Assembly (NCBI GenBank): GCA_039619475.1
Contig: CM077115.1
Coordinates: 65,726,864 to 65,790,863, forward strand
Length of the DNA stretch: 64,000 nt
Origin: Icerya purchasi
Taxonomy: Eukaryota > Arthropoda > Insecta > Hemiptera > Monophlebidae
Direction of reading: 5' to 3'
A model generated the notes under the pieces. That model saw only the letters and a list, made by a program, of their open reading frames with translations. It was not told where the DNA came from and searched no databases. The position numbers and the translations under genes were made by a program. Within the stretch, counting starts at the first letter, position 1, and each line of letters opens with the position of its first letter. Of this stretch, positions 33,661 to 44,720 are shown one piece after another.

Positions 33661-34826
33661 TTAATAACAAAGCCCGAATATATTCATTCTCATCTAATTT
33701 TCAGGCCGCAGTAACTTTATACAAATAAATTTAGATATTGATGTGAACTCACCCTTCTCCGCCCGGTCCTTATAATTTCGGGAGCACTTGTTAAGATTTC
33801 TAACTTCACGAAATTAACCTAAATTAAAAAATACGGGCGCCAGTAACACTCGTAGTGGTACAATTTCGAATGCTCTTTCCTCTAGAGTTTAGGCTTTGCG
33901 ATAAAAACAAAAAAACCTTGTATCGCGGCACCTCTCCACGTAGGAGATGATCTCAGGGTGGGTTTCTATACCACGTGTCTGTAACGAAAAAGACGATTGA
34001 ATTAATAAAAACACGTGCATTTCACGGAAGTGGATCCAACTAGTATCTGAGTACAAAAAAAAAAAAAAAACAGTTCGCGACTAGAAAAAACAAATGATCA
34101 AGTGTTACGACAAATACATACATATGTACAATATAAAAGGTTTGCTAAACGGCAGCGTTTTCAAAAATTCATTGTGCACGACGGTACGACGTTACAACGG
34201 CGATTAGATTCACCGAACAACCGATCGACGACTGTTCTGTGCCACGGTTACGAAAAGGCTACGCAGAAGTGTGTTCTTACAGAAAATTCTGCGTAGATCA
34301 CCGCACATACTCCCCTGCCTGACTTTTGGCGGGATTTTTACAGTCTGCCTGCAGCTCAACGTTACTCGACACACACAGAATTCGGCGCTTTCGCCGCAAG
34401 CACCAGTCACTGTCTCAGCTCTCGACCACTACAACTCACACTAATGCGTCTCTACCCCGATGCGACCGTTCTGGGGATTTTTGGCCTTGGCCGATTGAGC
34501 ATTCTTGACACGACTAACAATAAGAGGCGATGCAACCTAGAACGACGTTTGAGAGATCGTGGATAGATGAATAACCAGAGAATAATTTCTACCCCAAACG
34601 TCGTCAAGAGATAGCGCTACGCGTACTGAATCCGTATCATTATATATAACCTGTTTGTTAAAATTTATAAGTATAAAATAAATATGTATAAAAAATGAAT
34701 ACAATAAAATCGAGCTAAAACAGCAATAAGTTCGATTTTATTTCATTTTTGATGATATAGCCGGAAAACATTCCTTTAAATTGAGGTATTTTAATTTAAA
34801 TTTATTGAAATAAAAATTTCTGCTTG
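33661..34826. other. Stretch without recognised genes
   Basis: It contains an A run at 34057-34072 and a GC-richer block at 34140-34560 with several short open frames on both strands and no known domain. A solo LTR was considered and not supported. AT-rich sequence follows to 34826. Confidence 0.5.
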
Positions 34827-35175
34827 TTATTATTATTATTATTAAATTAAAGCAACTATGGCTAGAGACACGGGAAGAGAAGAAGGTTTAGATCTGTGAG
34901 TAGAGTCCGAACTTATGAAGGAAAACGATTAAACTGGATAATGAAGAGGAGTTGTCTTTAAGAATGAGGGGAAGAGAAGAAGGTAGGTTGAAAAATTTCT
35001 TTTCAAAGGAATCATTCGGTGAGGATATGGTGAATGGTGCGGGGAAACACTGCACATGGTACACTGAGGGGCCTCAGTTCCATTTAGTAAGTATTCGTGG
35101 GTGAGGCGTGTGTGACCCAATCGGAGTCTGGTGATGATTACGTCATACTTCTGTTTGTCATTAAGGGGTATTTAT
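34827..35175 (-). pseudogene. Antisense 3' end of an I-type LINE with TTA/TAA tail
   Basis: On the minus strand: GHTRLTHEYLLNGTEAPQ, then CTMCS and a knuckle continued in another frame (IHHILTE). A Ser/Leu-rich end follows, then a 3' UTR containing GTGTCTCTAGCC, then six TAA units (34827-34844 in complement). The 3' UTR motif matches the copy at 14014-14845, so both belong to one family. It is truncated just before the knuckle region. Confidence 0.7.
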
Positions 35176-35349
35176 TATTTAACTTTACACAATTCTGCTT
35201 TTTAGTTATTTTATCTACAAGTCGATGCTGTAAGGTGTAGCCAAATAACCATTTACTTATTATTTGTAATCGAATGCCTTTTTTTTCCATCTTTTTTTTG
35301 GAAAAGTCGAATTATTTAGAAATTAAGAATTTGTCTCTCAGCGGTGCTC

Positions 35350-37757
35350 TTTTTTTCTTTTTTTCTTTTTTTCTTTTTTTTTTTTTTTTTTTGTGGGCGC
35401 GCTAGCAGCATTGACCCAACAACAAGAAAACTAAACTAAGAAATTGAATAACTAAACGGTCCGAAATGGACGCAACAAAGGACAGCAGTGCGGACACCAC
35501 AGAAGATGACGGAAAGGAGAGGATAAAGGAAAAGTTATAGGGAGTAGGGAGACCTAATGACACGAGCTGACTGTATAAAAGGGAACGTTCATTACGAAGA
35601 GCAGGACACTCAAAGAAAATGTGATTAGCATCACATGTACGAGGAGGATCACAATCGTGAAGAGAACAATCAGGAGAAGGCGATAGAGCAAATCGAAAGC
35701 GAGAGGAGGGGAGTAGACAATGATTTGGAGACGAATTAGGGAAACAATAGAAGAGCGACGACTGAAAGGAATAGAATCGAACCAAGACAGGGAACGAGGA
35801 ATTGGCTGAATGAAACGGTAATGAGAATGACGATTAGAAAATAGGGAGGGATAAATATTCCGCCAATGTCTGGCGTGATTGGAGGTGGATAAGGAAAGGA
35901 TATCTGAAGAAGGGAAATGGTTGAGGAATGAATCAAGGCGACCAGCAGAACGAGCCAAAGAATCTCGGCTGCATCATTGACATCAATTCCGGAATGACCG
36001 GGGACCCACAAAAAATCAATGAGAATAGAACGGGATGACTGCAGAGTGGAAGTAAGAGAACGAATTGAGAGAATAATATTATCAGAGGAATGTGAAAGGG
36101 TGAGGATAGGGGTTGAAGGACGCTTTTAGAGTCCGAAATAATGAGAAATCGGGAAAGATCGCTTAAAGAGGAAATATAAGAGATAGCCTGAAGGATGGCG
36201 ATCGACTCGGCAGAAAAAATAGTGCAGAAGGAAGGAAGCCGGAAGGACTCAGATTGCCGAAGCGACGGGGCAGTAAACGCACCACCCACGCTGTCCTCGC
36301 TCTTGGAACCATCAGTAAGGATCAATACATGAGCGGGAAAAGAGGAATTCAATAAATGAAGAAATTCATTGGTGACTGCACCGTGAGAGGAGGAATTGGC
36401 TCGAAGTGAGAGAAAGGGAAATTTGATAGGCTGCCATAGGCTATTGAAGTCATGAAAAAAGTACGGGAGAGTGTTGTAGGATAGGACAACAGGAGAAAAA
36501 TTAGAAAGACAGCTAGCAATGAGCGACAGGATTGGGATTTTATAAGGAGAAAAATGCCAGCATTTTTTGATATATAGATAGGAGGAAATAAGTTTGGACA
36601 AGGAGAGATGGAGAGCCGTTTAATTAAGAAGCGATACCCAAGCTGAGAACGGCAAATAAACAGTGATTGGCTAACCGACTCTGATAGAACTGCGGAAATG
36701 GGGGAGGATTTCAAGGCTCCAATGCACAAACGGAGGCAAGAGTTCTGGATCGTGTCAAGTTTAGAGAGGAGAGATTTAGAGGAATTACCCCGTAGATAAA
36801 GGAACAATAGTCGAGCTTGAACCGAATGATGGCTTTGAAAAGAATTAGAAGAATAAACGGATCGCCTCCCCATCTGAGGGGAGAGATAAATTTAAGGAGA
36901 TTAAGTCTTTTAAGACGGGATTTATAGAGAAAATTAATGTGCTCATGGAATGTGAGGCGGCTATTCAAAAAAAGGCCAAGATAGCATATGGAATTGACAA
37001 CGAGGATAGGAATACCAGATATAGTGATGGGTGTTAGAGCTCGGTTAAAGGGGCGGAGAGAAAAAATGATACAGGACGACTTAGTAGGAGAAAGAGAGAG
37101 GTGAAGACGAGAAAGGGAATTATTAAGAATAGACAGGGAATTATTCAACTTATCAATAGCGGCGGACAGATTGTCACAGCTGGAATAGACCAAAATGTCG
37201 TCAGCGAAGAGGAGGGAGGAAGAATAAATAGGAAGAGAAGCGATATCAAAAGAGTAGATATTAAAAAGTGTAGGACTCAGACAGGAACCCTGTGGGAGCC
37301 CACGATAAACGCATCTGGAGGAGGAAAGGGAGGGAGAAGAAATAAAGAGAGTTCTGTTCTGGAAGAGGTTGAGCATGATAATAACGACGACAGGAGGGAG
37401 GATAAGAGAAAGTAGTTTGGAACCCAGAGAGGGAAGATGCACATTATCAAAGGCAAAAGAGACGTCCGCAAAGAAGACAATGGTGAATTTCTTAGTTAGG
37501 AAACACTTATAGACCTCCGAAAGGAAAAATAACTAATGCAGTCAACCGGTCCAAGGCCAGGGCGAAAACCAAACATGTTAGGAGGGACTGGATTATTGTG
37601 CTCCAGCCAGCACACGAGACGATTGTTAATCAAAACCTTCAAAAAGTTTACGCAGACAGGAAGCCAGGGAAGGGGGACGGAAAGAACACTGATTTCCTTT
37701 AGGAATAGGAACGACAATAAAGTCGTTCCAGGAATTTCTTGTAACACCAGCTTGTAA
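35350..37757 (-). mobile_element. Antisense family-A LINE, 5' truncated, with poly-A tail
   Basis: The T/C run at 35350-35392 is the poly-A tail in complement. The 3' UTR before it ends TTGGGTCAATGCTGCTAGCG. From 37757 downward the minus strand gives RT fingers (NDFIVVPIPKGNQ-like, NMFGFRPGLGPVDCISYF), palm (LPQGSCLSPTLFNIYSF), the active site LLFADDILVY (37198-37209 encodes FADD), thumb, RNase H and the C-terminus. The endonuclease is missing through 5' truncation. This is the most complete RT of the family in the window, but frames change at least five times. It is the reference used here to recognise the other family-A pieces. Confidence 0.85.
35402..37747 (-). pseudogene. Family-A ORF2 remnant: RT, RNase H, C-terminus
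   Basis: RT: VLINNRLVCWLEHNNPVPPN and GFRPGLG, then FADD, then ISGIPILVVNSICYLGLFLN. RNase H: LILTDGSKSEDSVGGAF (first Asp), FSAESIAILQAISY (Glu), RFLIISDSKSVLQPLSS (Asp), and FCGSPVIPELMS, in which a frameshift disturbs the WVPGHSGI block that is seen in an adjacent frame at 35980-36011. C-terminus: SRRSSIVSLIRLQI, HIFFECPALRNERSLLYSQL and GLPTPYNFSFIL. Key catalytic residues survive, so the breaks are mostly indels. As a product it is dead. Confidence 0.8.
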
Positions 37758-40700
37758 TTAATATATTTTTTGCGTTTTTTTTTTACTGCGAAATAATAGG
37801 ATCCGCCGAGTATTTAAACAACATTAAATGTTATAGTAATTTTTTTTTTCTCTTTTAACTACAATATTCGAGCTAAATTTTCAATTCTTTGAAAAATATT
37901 GAAATATAGTTTTAATTAAATTAACTCAACGCAAAAACGAAAAAGATATATTATATATCAGGAATGTGTCGTACAAGGAACTGTATCGAATATACACTGC
38001 ATTAACCGTCAGTATTCAACAGACAATCGCTGACCCAGCAGGTGAAAGAGCTGCTGCTACATATAAATACGTAAAAATGACCGGATTAAGGCTCTGAAGT
38101 GGTAAGTCTGGATTTCGAGAACTTATTGATTGCACATAGCCCCTTATATATTAGAACAAAGATCAGTAGAGGCAATGAAATATTTCAAGATAATTAAAAT
38201 ATACATATATTGACTAAATGATTCAATGGTGAACTATTTGAAATATTAATAGTTTTTACGAATAAATAAAAATAGTGTTTTTTATACGCTGAAAAAGAAA
38301 TATATATTTAGATCATAGCACTAAAATAATTCTCAACATGCGCCCCCTTTAGTTCTCTTTTCGGTTGCGTTTTAAGTTGCGTAATTTAAATGAAGTTTAA
38401 GAGGTGTTCAAATAGGAATGTGTCAAAGAATACGTAGTTAATGCAATTAGAAGGAAACAAGTGCGCAGAAAAAGATAACTTCCGACATCCTAAAGCACGA
38501 TCGCAATTTTTGCCGGATCATCGGATCAAATGTAAGAAGAAAACTGGACTGCGGCATTTTCGAAAACTTCGCGATAAAGATTACGTGTGTGACTGTGCTC
38601 CGGCTGGTCTAAGGAAATATTTTCTATAAATGTCGAAAAACTTAATTCGTACGTCTATTGGAAATGCGTATATATCGCACTGAAACTGTCCGGATGAGGG
38701 CACTTACACGCCATTGCGCGGAAAATCGTCATGACGACGTACAAAACAAAAATGTTAAAGGCGATGTGTTATTCATTTCCACATGATTCAGCGGTGAAAA
38801 ATTGAGGAAGGGGATACATTCCGGATAGAGAAGCATTGCAGAAGAGTTTGCCACCTTTCCCGTGGAATATGAAAATCAAAATGGCGGTACACCCGCTCTC
38901 AGTTTCAGAGAGAAAATTGTTTCGTCACCTTAGAGTGTTCATTTTACTGAACTGACCGCTCTCTCTACGAAGTACGGCCGTTCTCAGCAGTTCCGATTGT
39001 GTTTCCGTAATTTACGCGCGAATATGTCCAGTCAACGCGCAACCGAATAAACTCGAACAGAGGAACTTTTATCAAGGAGAGCTTTCCAGCCTGATATCGT
39101 CGTTTAAATTGCCTAATTACTTTGCCCACTACACCCGGCGGGAATGAATAAAATAATTCGAGGCCAGTTTTGTGAACTGTTAACGGAATTAATGGAAAGC
39201 GGGTTGTTATCGCGGCAACTATTGTCCCTGTCAGCTCGCATCAAGAATTAGAAGAGGACCACTTCCTCCTAAAAGGATTTTTATGGTGTGCGCTCGTTGG
39301 CCAAAAACATTGACAAAGACACACACACACACACACACACGAGCCCGCTAATAATGGACCCCGCATTGATTTCCGGCTGAAACAGTTTTTGAATCGAATA
39401 TGCTTGTCGCGCAGTCCCTTCTGTTGTTTTCCGAAATGATCTACGTCGGTTTTAAAGTAGGCTATCGATTTTTCACTCTAGCTTAACCTTTTTTCGGTAT
39501 AAAAAGGAACGAAAAAATTCACGCAGTAAACAATATTTAACTGAATTTCCCACTCACAGTGTTTCCACCGAAATCGCTCACATTCCATTCTAATCCTCAT
39601 TCCTCTTACCGCGTTCTTCTAGTTCAAGCTCCTTCCTCATCACCATGGCCTTTCAGTTTAATCTTTATTTTAATCGCTACTTTCTCTATAATTCGTCTCT
39701 GATGATGATTGCTTTCCTTCGTCTTTTATCGTTTCTTCCCCTCATCCTGTGGACCGGGTGTGCTCTGCAATTAAATTTTCTTTTCTTTCGTGTAGGAACA
39801 CTTTCTTCTATAAAATTCATGTATCCTTCCTACGCTATATTGCGCATCTTAAATACTGCCCCTTCATTAAATTTTGCCGCTACCGCTGCTGCTGCTTTGG
39901 CCGAATTCATTTCCTGCATTTCCGCGTACAATGAAATCTAATCTGTTCCCTTCTTCTTTGACTTATCTTTAATTTTTAGTTGCTGGTGGACAAAAATGAA
40001 ACGCAAGAGAAAATTATACGCGGACACACGTTGTAGATAGGTCGACAAATTTTCAAAAGTGGTGCAAACACACCTCTTTTTTTTTTAAAAAAAAATATAG
40101 TGATTTTAGTCGACTCCTCAAACGATTTCCCAATGCCGTTAACCGAAACGGCACGTTAAAACGGAAAATTTCAAACGACGACGGTAAGGCACTAATATAA
40201 ATCGTGACAGTAAGAAAAGCATAAGCATCATAAGCATTTAGGCTGAAATTAGAAAGAGGAAAATCGAAGGGGAAAAAGACCTGTTAGCAGAGCCCAAAAA
40301 CACAAGTTGAAAACGATTCTAAAAGATGCTTTGAACGTAAACGAAGAGATGTTTGCCATTTTCAGAATTCAAGCTGCCCAGTAGATCGCCAAAGTGTAAC
40401 TTCGTTCAAAATTTAAATAAGCGTAAAAAGTTCGATAATTTTATAATTAAATTTTTTAACAGTTTGTAGTGTTTTTCGTTCGTTTTTGTTTATCCTTTCT
40501 TTTTTTTTTCTTTTTTTTTTATCTTATTCTACTTTTCCCGGCGATTTTTAATTAGTCGATTTTTTTAAATGGTTTTTCTTTTTTATTTCGTTACTAATTT
40601 GGTCTGAGAATTTCTTTTTCTTAGTAAATTCCCCCGCATACTGTTTGTAGCTGCCATAGTATTACACTTTATGGAAACGGGAGATGTTAGTTTCAAGAAA

Positions 40701-41429
40701 AACGCGTGGATCGTGCTCCCCACACCACATGCGCAGATTTTTAGCTTAAATATATCACTTGAAAAGACGAAATGAAGAAACCGCCGGATGTTAGTTAGTT
40801 GATTATTTTGAAATGAACTGATAAGTTAAAAAAGTGTATGAGGAATTACGCCAGTATTTCTCGGGGAGTTTTCTATTTCATTTTCTTTCTTATTTATCGG
40901 TAAAAATTTTGATCATGTTGCGCGGGACTGGTAGAAGATTGATACAACTAAAAACTCGGATAACGAAAACACTTCATCAAGGGCGACGTCGGAAACGAAT
41001 TGTTAAGCGATGGAAATTTAACCACATTACCGCTGTTGCGTTTTTACCTGTGTGCCGCTGTTAATGAAAACATTCGGAAAAGTAATTTATCGACAGAAAA
41101 CAAAATAAACGAAGCAATTAAAATGGAACAATTGAAAATACATATAAGTATTTTCAATTCGTTATAATTTCGATTGCCACAGTGTACATGGAAATTTTAT
41201 TCTGATGACGGTTAAAAAGTTAATAATTTTACTGCGTATCAACGAAAACAAAAAACAAAAAATAGTCCTATGGAGTGACACCTAATTTTATAGTATTACG
41301 CGCATTTACGATTTTATTTCATCATCCCTCGTACCTGTGTATCTTCTTTATTAGACATACCAACAACATCAAATGCTACGATTGCAAAGCAATACTGTTC
41401 AATAATAAGCGACTCGCAAACTGAAGCTA
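37758..41429. other. Long stretch without recognised genes
   Basis: No family-specific coding sequence found on either strand. It holds an AC microsatellite (39319-39340) and T-rich patches near 40500-40620. A 98-codon pyrimidine-rich frame at 39645-39941 is hydrophobic but looks like low-complexity chance coding. If a host exon exists in the window it could be here, but I cannot support one. Confidence 0.45.
39319..39340. repeat. AC microsatellite
   Basis: Eleven perfect AC units. Confidence 0.95.
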
Positions 41430-41965
41430 AACCGACAATATGCCTTGGACCGTGTTACACATTACACGGAAAACTGGAAGATCAGAGCAAAAATCTGTCC
41501 ACACAATTTTCGCCCCTTATAGACGAGATCTTCTTCATCTAGTCTTCCTAAATAGACAACAAGTGCCAACTCAGCAAAATAGTTGGGTAGACATCTAGAT
41601 GCGAAGCTGACTTGGAAAACACAAATTATATCAAATTCTCAACGGATTCGATATAAAACACGCGAAATGTATCGCGGCTTGTCGGGCGACATCCTAAAAT
41701 GAAACTAGAAAACAAGCGGCTTATTTATCAAACCATCATAAGACCGATTTGGACTTATGCGATACAGATAATGTATCAAAATAGAAAAATTATTCAAACA
41801 GACCAAAACAAATTGTATGAATTTAAGGATCAAATGGATCGACGAAGTCATTAAAGACTTTGCCACCGCCACGAAGAAAGACTCCATATCCATATCACTT
41901 TTGTTTACTACACAAGATTTAAGACGTCTTAAAAACCGATCGACTGTTTGTCGTATTGTAGAATT
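41430..41965 (+). pseudogene. Jockey-type LINE RT C-terminal fragment
   Basis: The plus strand reads GRHLDAKLTWKTQI, RIRYKTREMYRGLSGD, then MKLENKRLIYQTIIRPIWTY and AIQI. It continues with LRIKWIDEVIKDFATATKK and QDLRRLKNRSTVCRI at the end. The LENKxLIYxxxxxPIWTYxIQ block is the hallmark of the Jockey clade, and the last segment corresponds to its extreme C-terminus. One or two frame changes are present. The Jockey fragment at 18080-18780 overlaps the same RT region. Confidence 0.7.
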
Positions 41966-42299
41966 TTTATTGGACACGTGTGTATATGAACAGCAACGAA
42001 TAGATATTTATTATAACATGTTCAATTTACTTTTAGTTATAAATGTTACTTATTTGGCAAATAATTTTCTATTTCCCCTCCTGGGTTTGCTAGCAGAGAG
42101 CATTAGCCAAACAAAATGGAAGAGATGCAAGTAAATAATTCTAAGATTGTAATAACCATATAGTTCCCTCAACGGGTTGTTTTATAAAAAAAAAAGAAAC
42201 CAGCTGCATTCTGTAGACAATATATGTATAAGCAAAGATACTTACTTAAAACAATTTTCAGGTAATTTTTAAATGTTATTTTTTTTGAATAAACACCTA

Positions 42300-42935
42300 T
42301 ATCAGCTCAAAAAGAAGATCTCTATATAGACGGGAAGCCAGTTAAAAAAGTTGAACACTTCAAGTACCTGGGATCGATGATTAATAACAAATTAGACTGC
42401 GATGAAGAGATTAAAATTCGGTGTAGTATTCAGGAAACTTGGCACTGCCCTATTGCAACCTAAATTTCCCTTGGCTACGAGACTTCGCGTTGTGAAATGT
42501 TACATATGGCCAGTCTTACTTTAAGGACTGAAGGCCTGGACTATAAAAAAGAAATCTGAGAATCGATTAAAAGCAGCTGAAATTTGATTCCTGAGACGCC
42601 TACTAAAAATACCATGGATTGATAAAGTATCAAACGAAGAAGTACTCCAGAGAGCTGGCGTGGAAAGAGAACTCTGGGATACCATCAAGAGTAGAAAAAC
42701 GGCATATTTTGGTCACATCATCCGAGGAAAAAAGTATCGGCCACTACAAGTCATATTAGAAGGCAGAACGCAAGGCAAGCGACCAAGAGGGAGAAGAAAA
42801 TGTGGATGGATTGATAATGTAAAGGAATGGATGGAACTTCGTAGTTTCGGGGAGCTAGTTGAGGCAGCAAGAAGCAGAGCATTGGGAGCAGCCAACGCGT
42901 CATTGACGTAAGGCACCCAGAAGAAGAAGAAAACC
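42300..42935 (+). pseudogene. RTE-type LINE 3' fragment with GAA tail
   Basis: The plus strand reads IDGKPVKKVEHFKYLGSMIN, NKLDCDEEIKIR, then across shifts the thumb region. The final frame (42660-42911, 83 residues) holds RKTAYFGHIIRGKKYRPLQV, GKRPRGRRKCGWIDNVKEWM and ARSRALGAANASLT. This order is that of the RTE/BovB-type ORF2 C-terminus. It ends in GGCACCCAGAAGAAGAAG. Its tail and end match the fragment at 19290-19432, so both are one family, distinct from the intact RTE at 58933. Confidence 0.7.
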
Positions 42936-44031
42936 TATATATATATATATACTATTACTCGCGGTTTCTTAAATGTGTATCTAGAAATTAATAAAAAAAA
43001 AATTGATTTTACCTAGAATTTATATATATTTATATTATGGTGAACGTTTTTTTTTTTGTTTTTTTTTTTTCTAATCTTTGCTTTATTCTAGGTGAAGGTA
43101 ATGACGAGCCTATTAAAAAATAATAATACTAATAATCATTCTAGCTATTCCGTATTGTCAAAAATTATACGCAAAATAATGTAAAAATGTGATATTTCCG
43201 TTGTGAGATGAGCTTGTAATGCAATGGTGGTGTTCATATTCGTTTTCTTTATTTTAATCTATATTTATCCGTCGTTAAGACATTGATAACACTAACTTTT
43301 TGTCTTACTAAAAATTAACACTTTTCCAAATTACGCTTCGGTGATAAATTGATAATATTTAAAATATCGACAGTCTTTCAAAAAACTTCTAATAAAAAGA
43401 CCACACTTTTTTGTACATTTTTTTGGTGATTATTCGGTGTTTGTATTGACCGATATTGGACGACTCGTCCACTCTCTAGTGAACAGGGATCATCAAAATC
43501 GATCCGCTTGGACACAAGCTACAACAGATATTTAAAAAAAGAGAAAGGGAAAAAAGCATATACGGAGTACGTAAAACCTCTTCGGTTTTGCAGTCGGTAA
43601 ATATTCAATATGACTAAGATGCGAATTTATAAATTCCCGAAATTTGCAATTTACAAAAATTAAAATCCCCATGTGCCTCAGACAATCGATTATTCCTAAT
43701 CGCGTTTATTATGGATATAGGGTTATTATGCTTTCAGAAAGATTCAATTTCAAATATGTATATGAAAAGAGAGACGAAGAAATGGTACAATATGAATTTC
43801 GAAAAAAAACGGAGTTCAAATAAACTTTGTGTGAAACAAGGCGCACTGTAGTGGATAATGAGGAGAAGACCGTTTCAACGTCACTAAAACTGATCTAATA
43901 ATAATACGCAACCCTTAACAAAATAAAAGACATCGGTGGTCGATGTCAGGAAAGAGTGCAATAATATCGTAAACAGAGACAGATTAACTCTGTAAGCAGT
44001 CTCATATTTGTACGGAAAATAGATTGAAAGC
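42936..44031. other. Non-coding stretch
   Basis: Short TA array at 42935-42950, T runs at about 43046-43070, no recognised coding sequence. Confidence 0.5.
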
Positions 44032-44720
44032 TTTTTTTTTTTTCTTTTTTTTTTGGCTCGTCAACCGGAAATGTCACCCAGAAACGATAGGAAAAAGAGA
44101 GTTAACTAATTAAAATTTAATTCGATCGTAAATAACTGAAATAATGGAACCGCAATGGCAGGAACAACAGACTGAAAGGACAGGATATAGGGGAAGCGCA
44201 GCAAGGAGCAGGAAGCCTTAACTTTAAGAGGAGTAAATAAAGTTCTACAGAAAGAACAGATCACTCAAAGAAAATGTGATCTGCATCACAGACAAAACTG
44301 CTTCATCAGAATAAAATGGACAATGAGGAGAGGAAATTAAAGAGAGACGATAGCGGAAAGAGGGCAATAAAGTGTGATTGAAGCGTAGGCGAATAATAGA
44401 GACAATAACAGAACGTGAGTAATTCTGAGGATTAGCATTAGGTTGACTTGAGAGGTAGAAGGAACAATTATTGCTAAAGGAGGAAGTATATCTAACAAAA
44501 ATTTAAAGTGAAATTTCTTAGTTTAAATTTTTGTTAGATATACTTCCTCCTTTATCAATAATTGTTGAAATTTCTTAGTTAAGGATATTAATACTTGGGA
44601 TTTTTTACCGTAAAAGCGGGAACGAGCGAGCTAAAGCATCCGCCAATTGATGTAAAATACTCTACAAAACAAAACGCAGATCGAATTTCAAGGTCCGTCG
44701 TAATAATAGTAAAGAGAGTT
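44032..44720 (-). mobile_element. Antisense family-A LINE 3' part with a local inverted duplication
   Basis: The T/C run at 44032-44054 is the poly-A tail in complement, and the 3' UTR ends TTTCTGGGTGACATTTCCGG then TTGACGAGCCA, the family ending. Minus-strand coding sequence includes IVSIIRLRFNHTLLPSFRYR, SSPHCPF and ITFSLSDLFF, and, beyond the palindrome, LADALARSFP and KIPSINIL, matching MADALA...KKIPAVNLL of the copy at 1121-3302. It is 5' truncated near 44720. The inserted inverted segment at 44524-44565 breaks the frame. Confidence 0.75.
44465..44580. repeat. 41-bp inverted duplication with 15-bp direct repeats
   Basis: The left arm 44465-44505 and right arm 44524-44564 are inverted copies with one mismatch, separated by 18 bases. 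The right arm is bracketed by the direct repeat TGAAATTTCTTAGTT (44509-44523 and 44566-44580). The left arm and the first direct repeat are native family-A coding sequence, so the right arm is the insertion. Confidence 0.92.

Noticed and set aside
34105..34720. Possible solo LTR beginning TGTTACGAC
   Set aside because: No matching end, no flanking 4-6 bp duplication and no second copy could be found; one short motif is not enough.
39645..39941. 98-codon hydrophobic plus-strand frame
   Set aside because: Pyrimidine-rich low-complexity DNA tends to give long hydrophobic frames; no family similarity.
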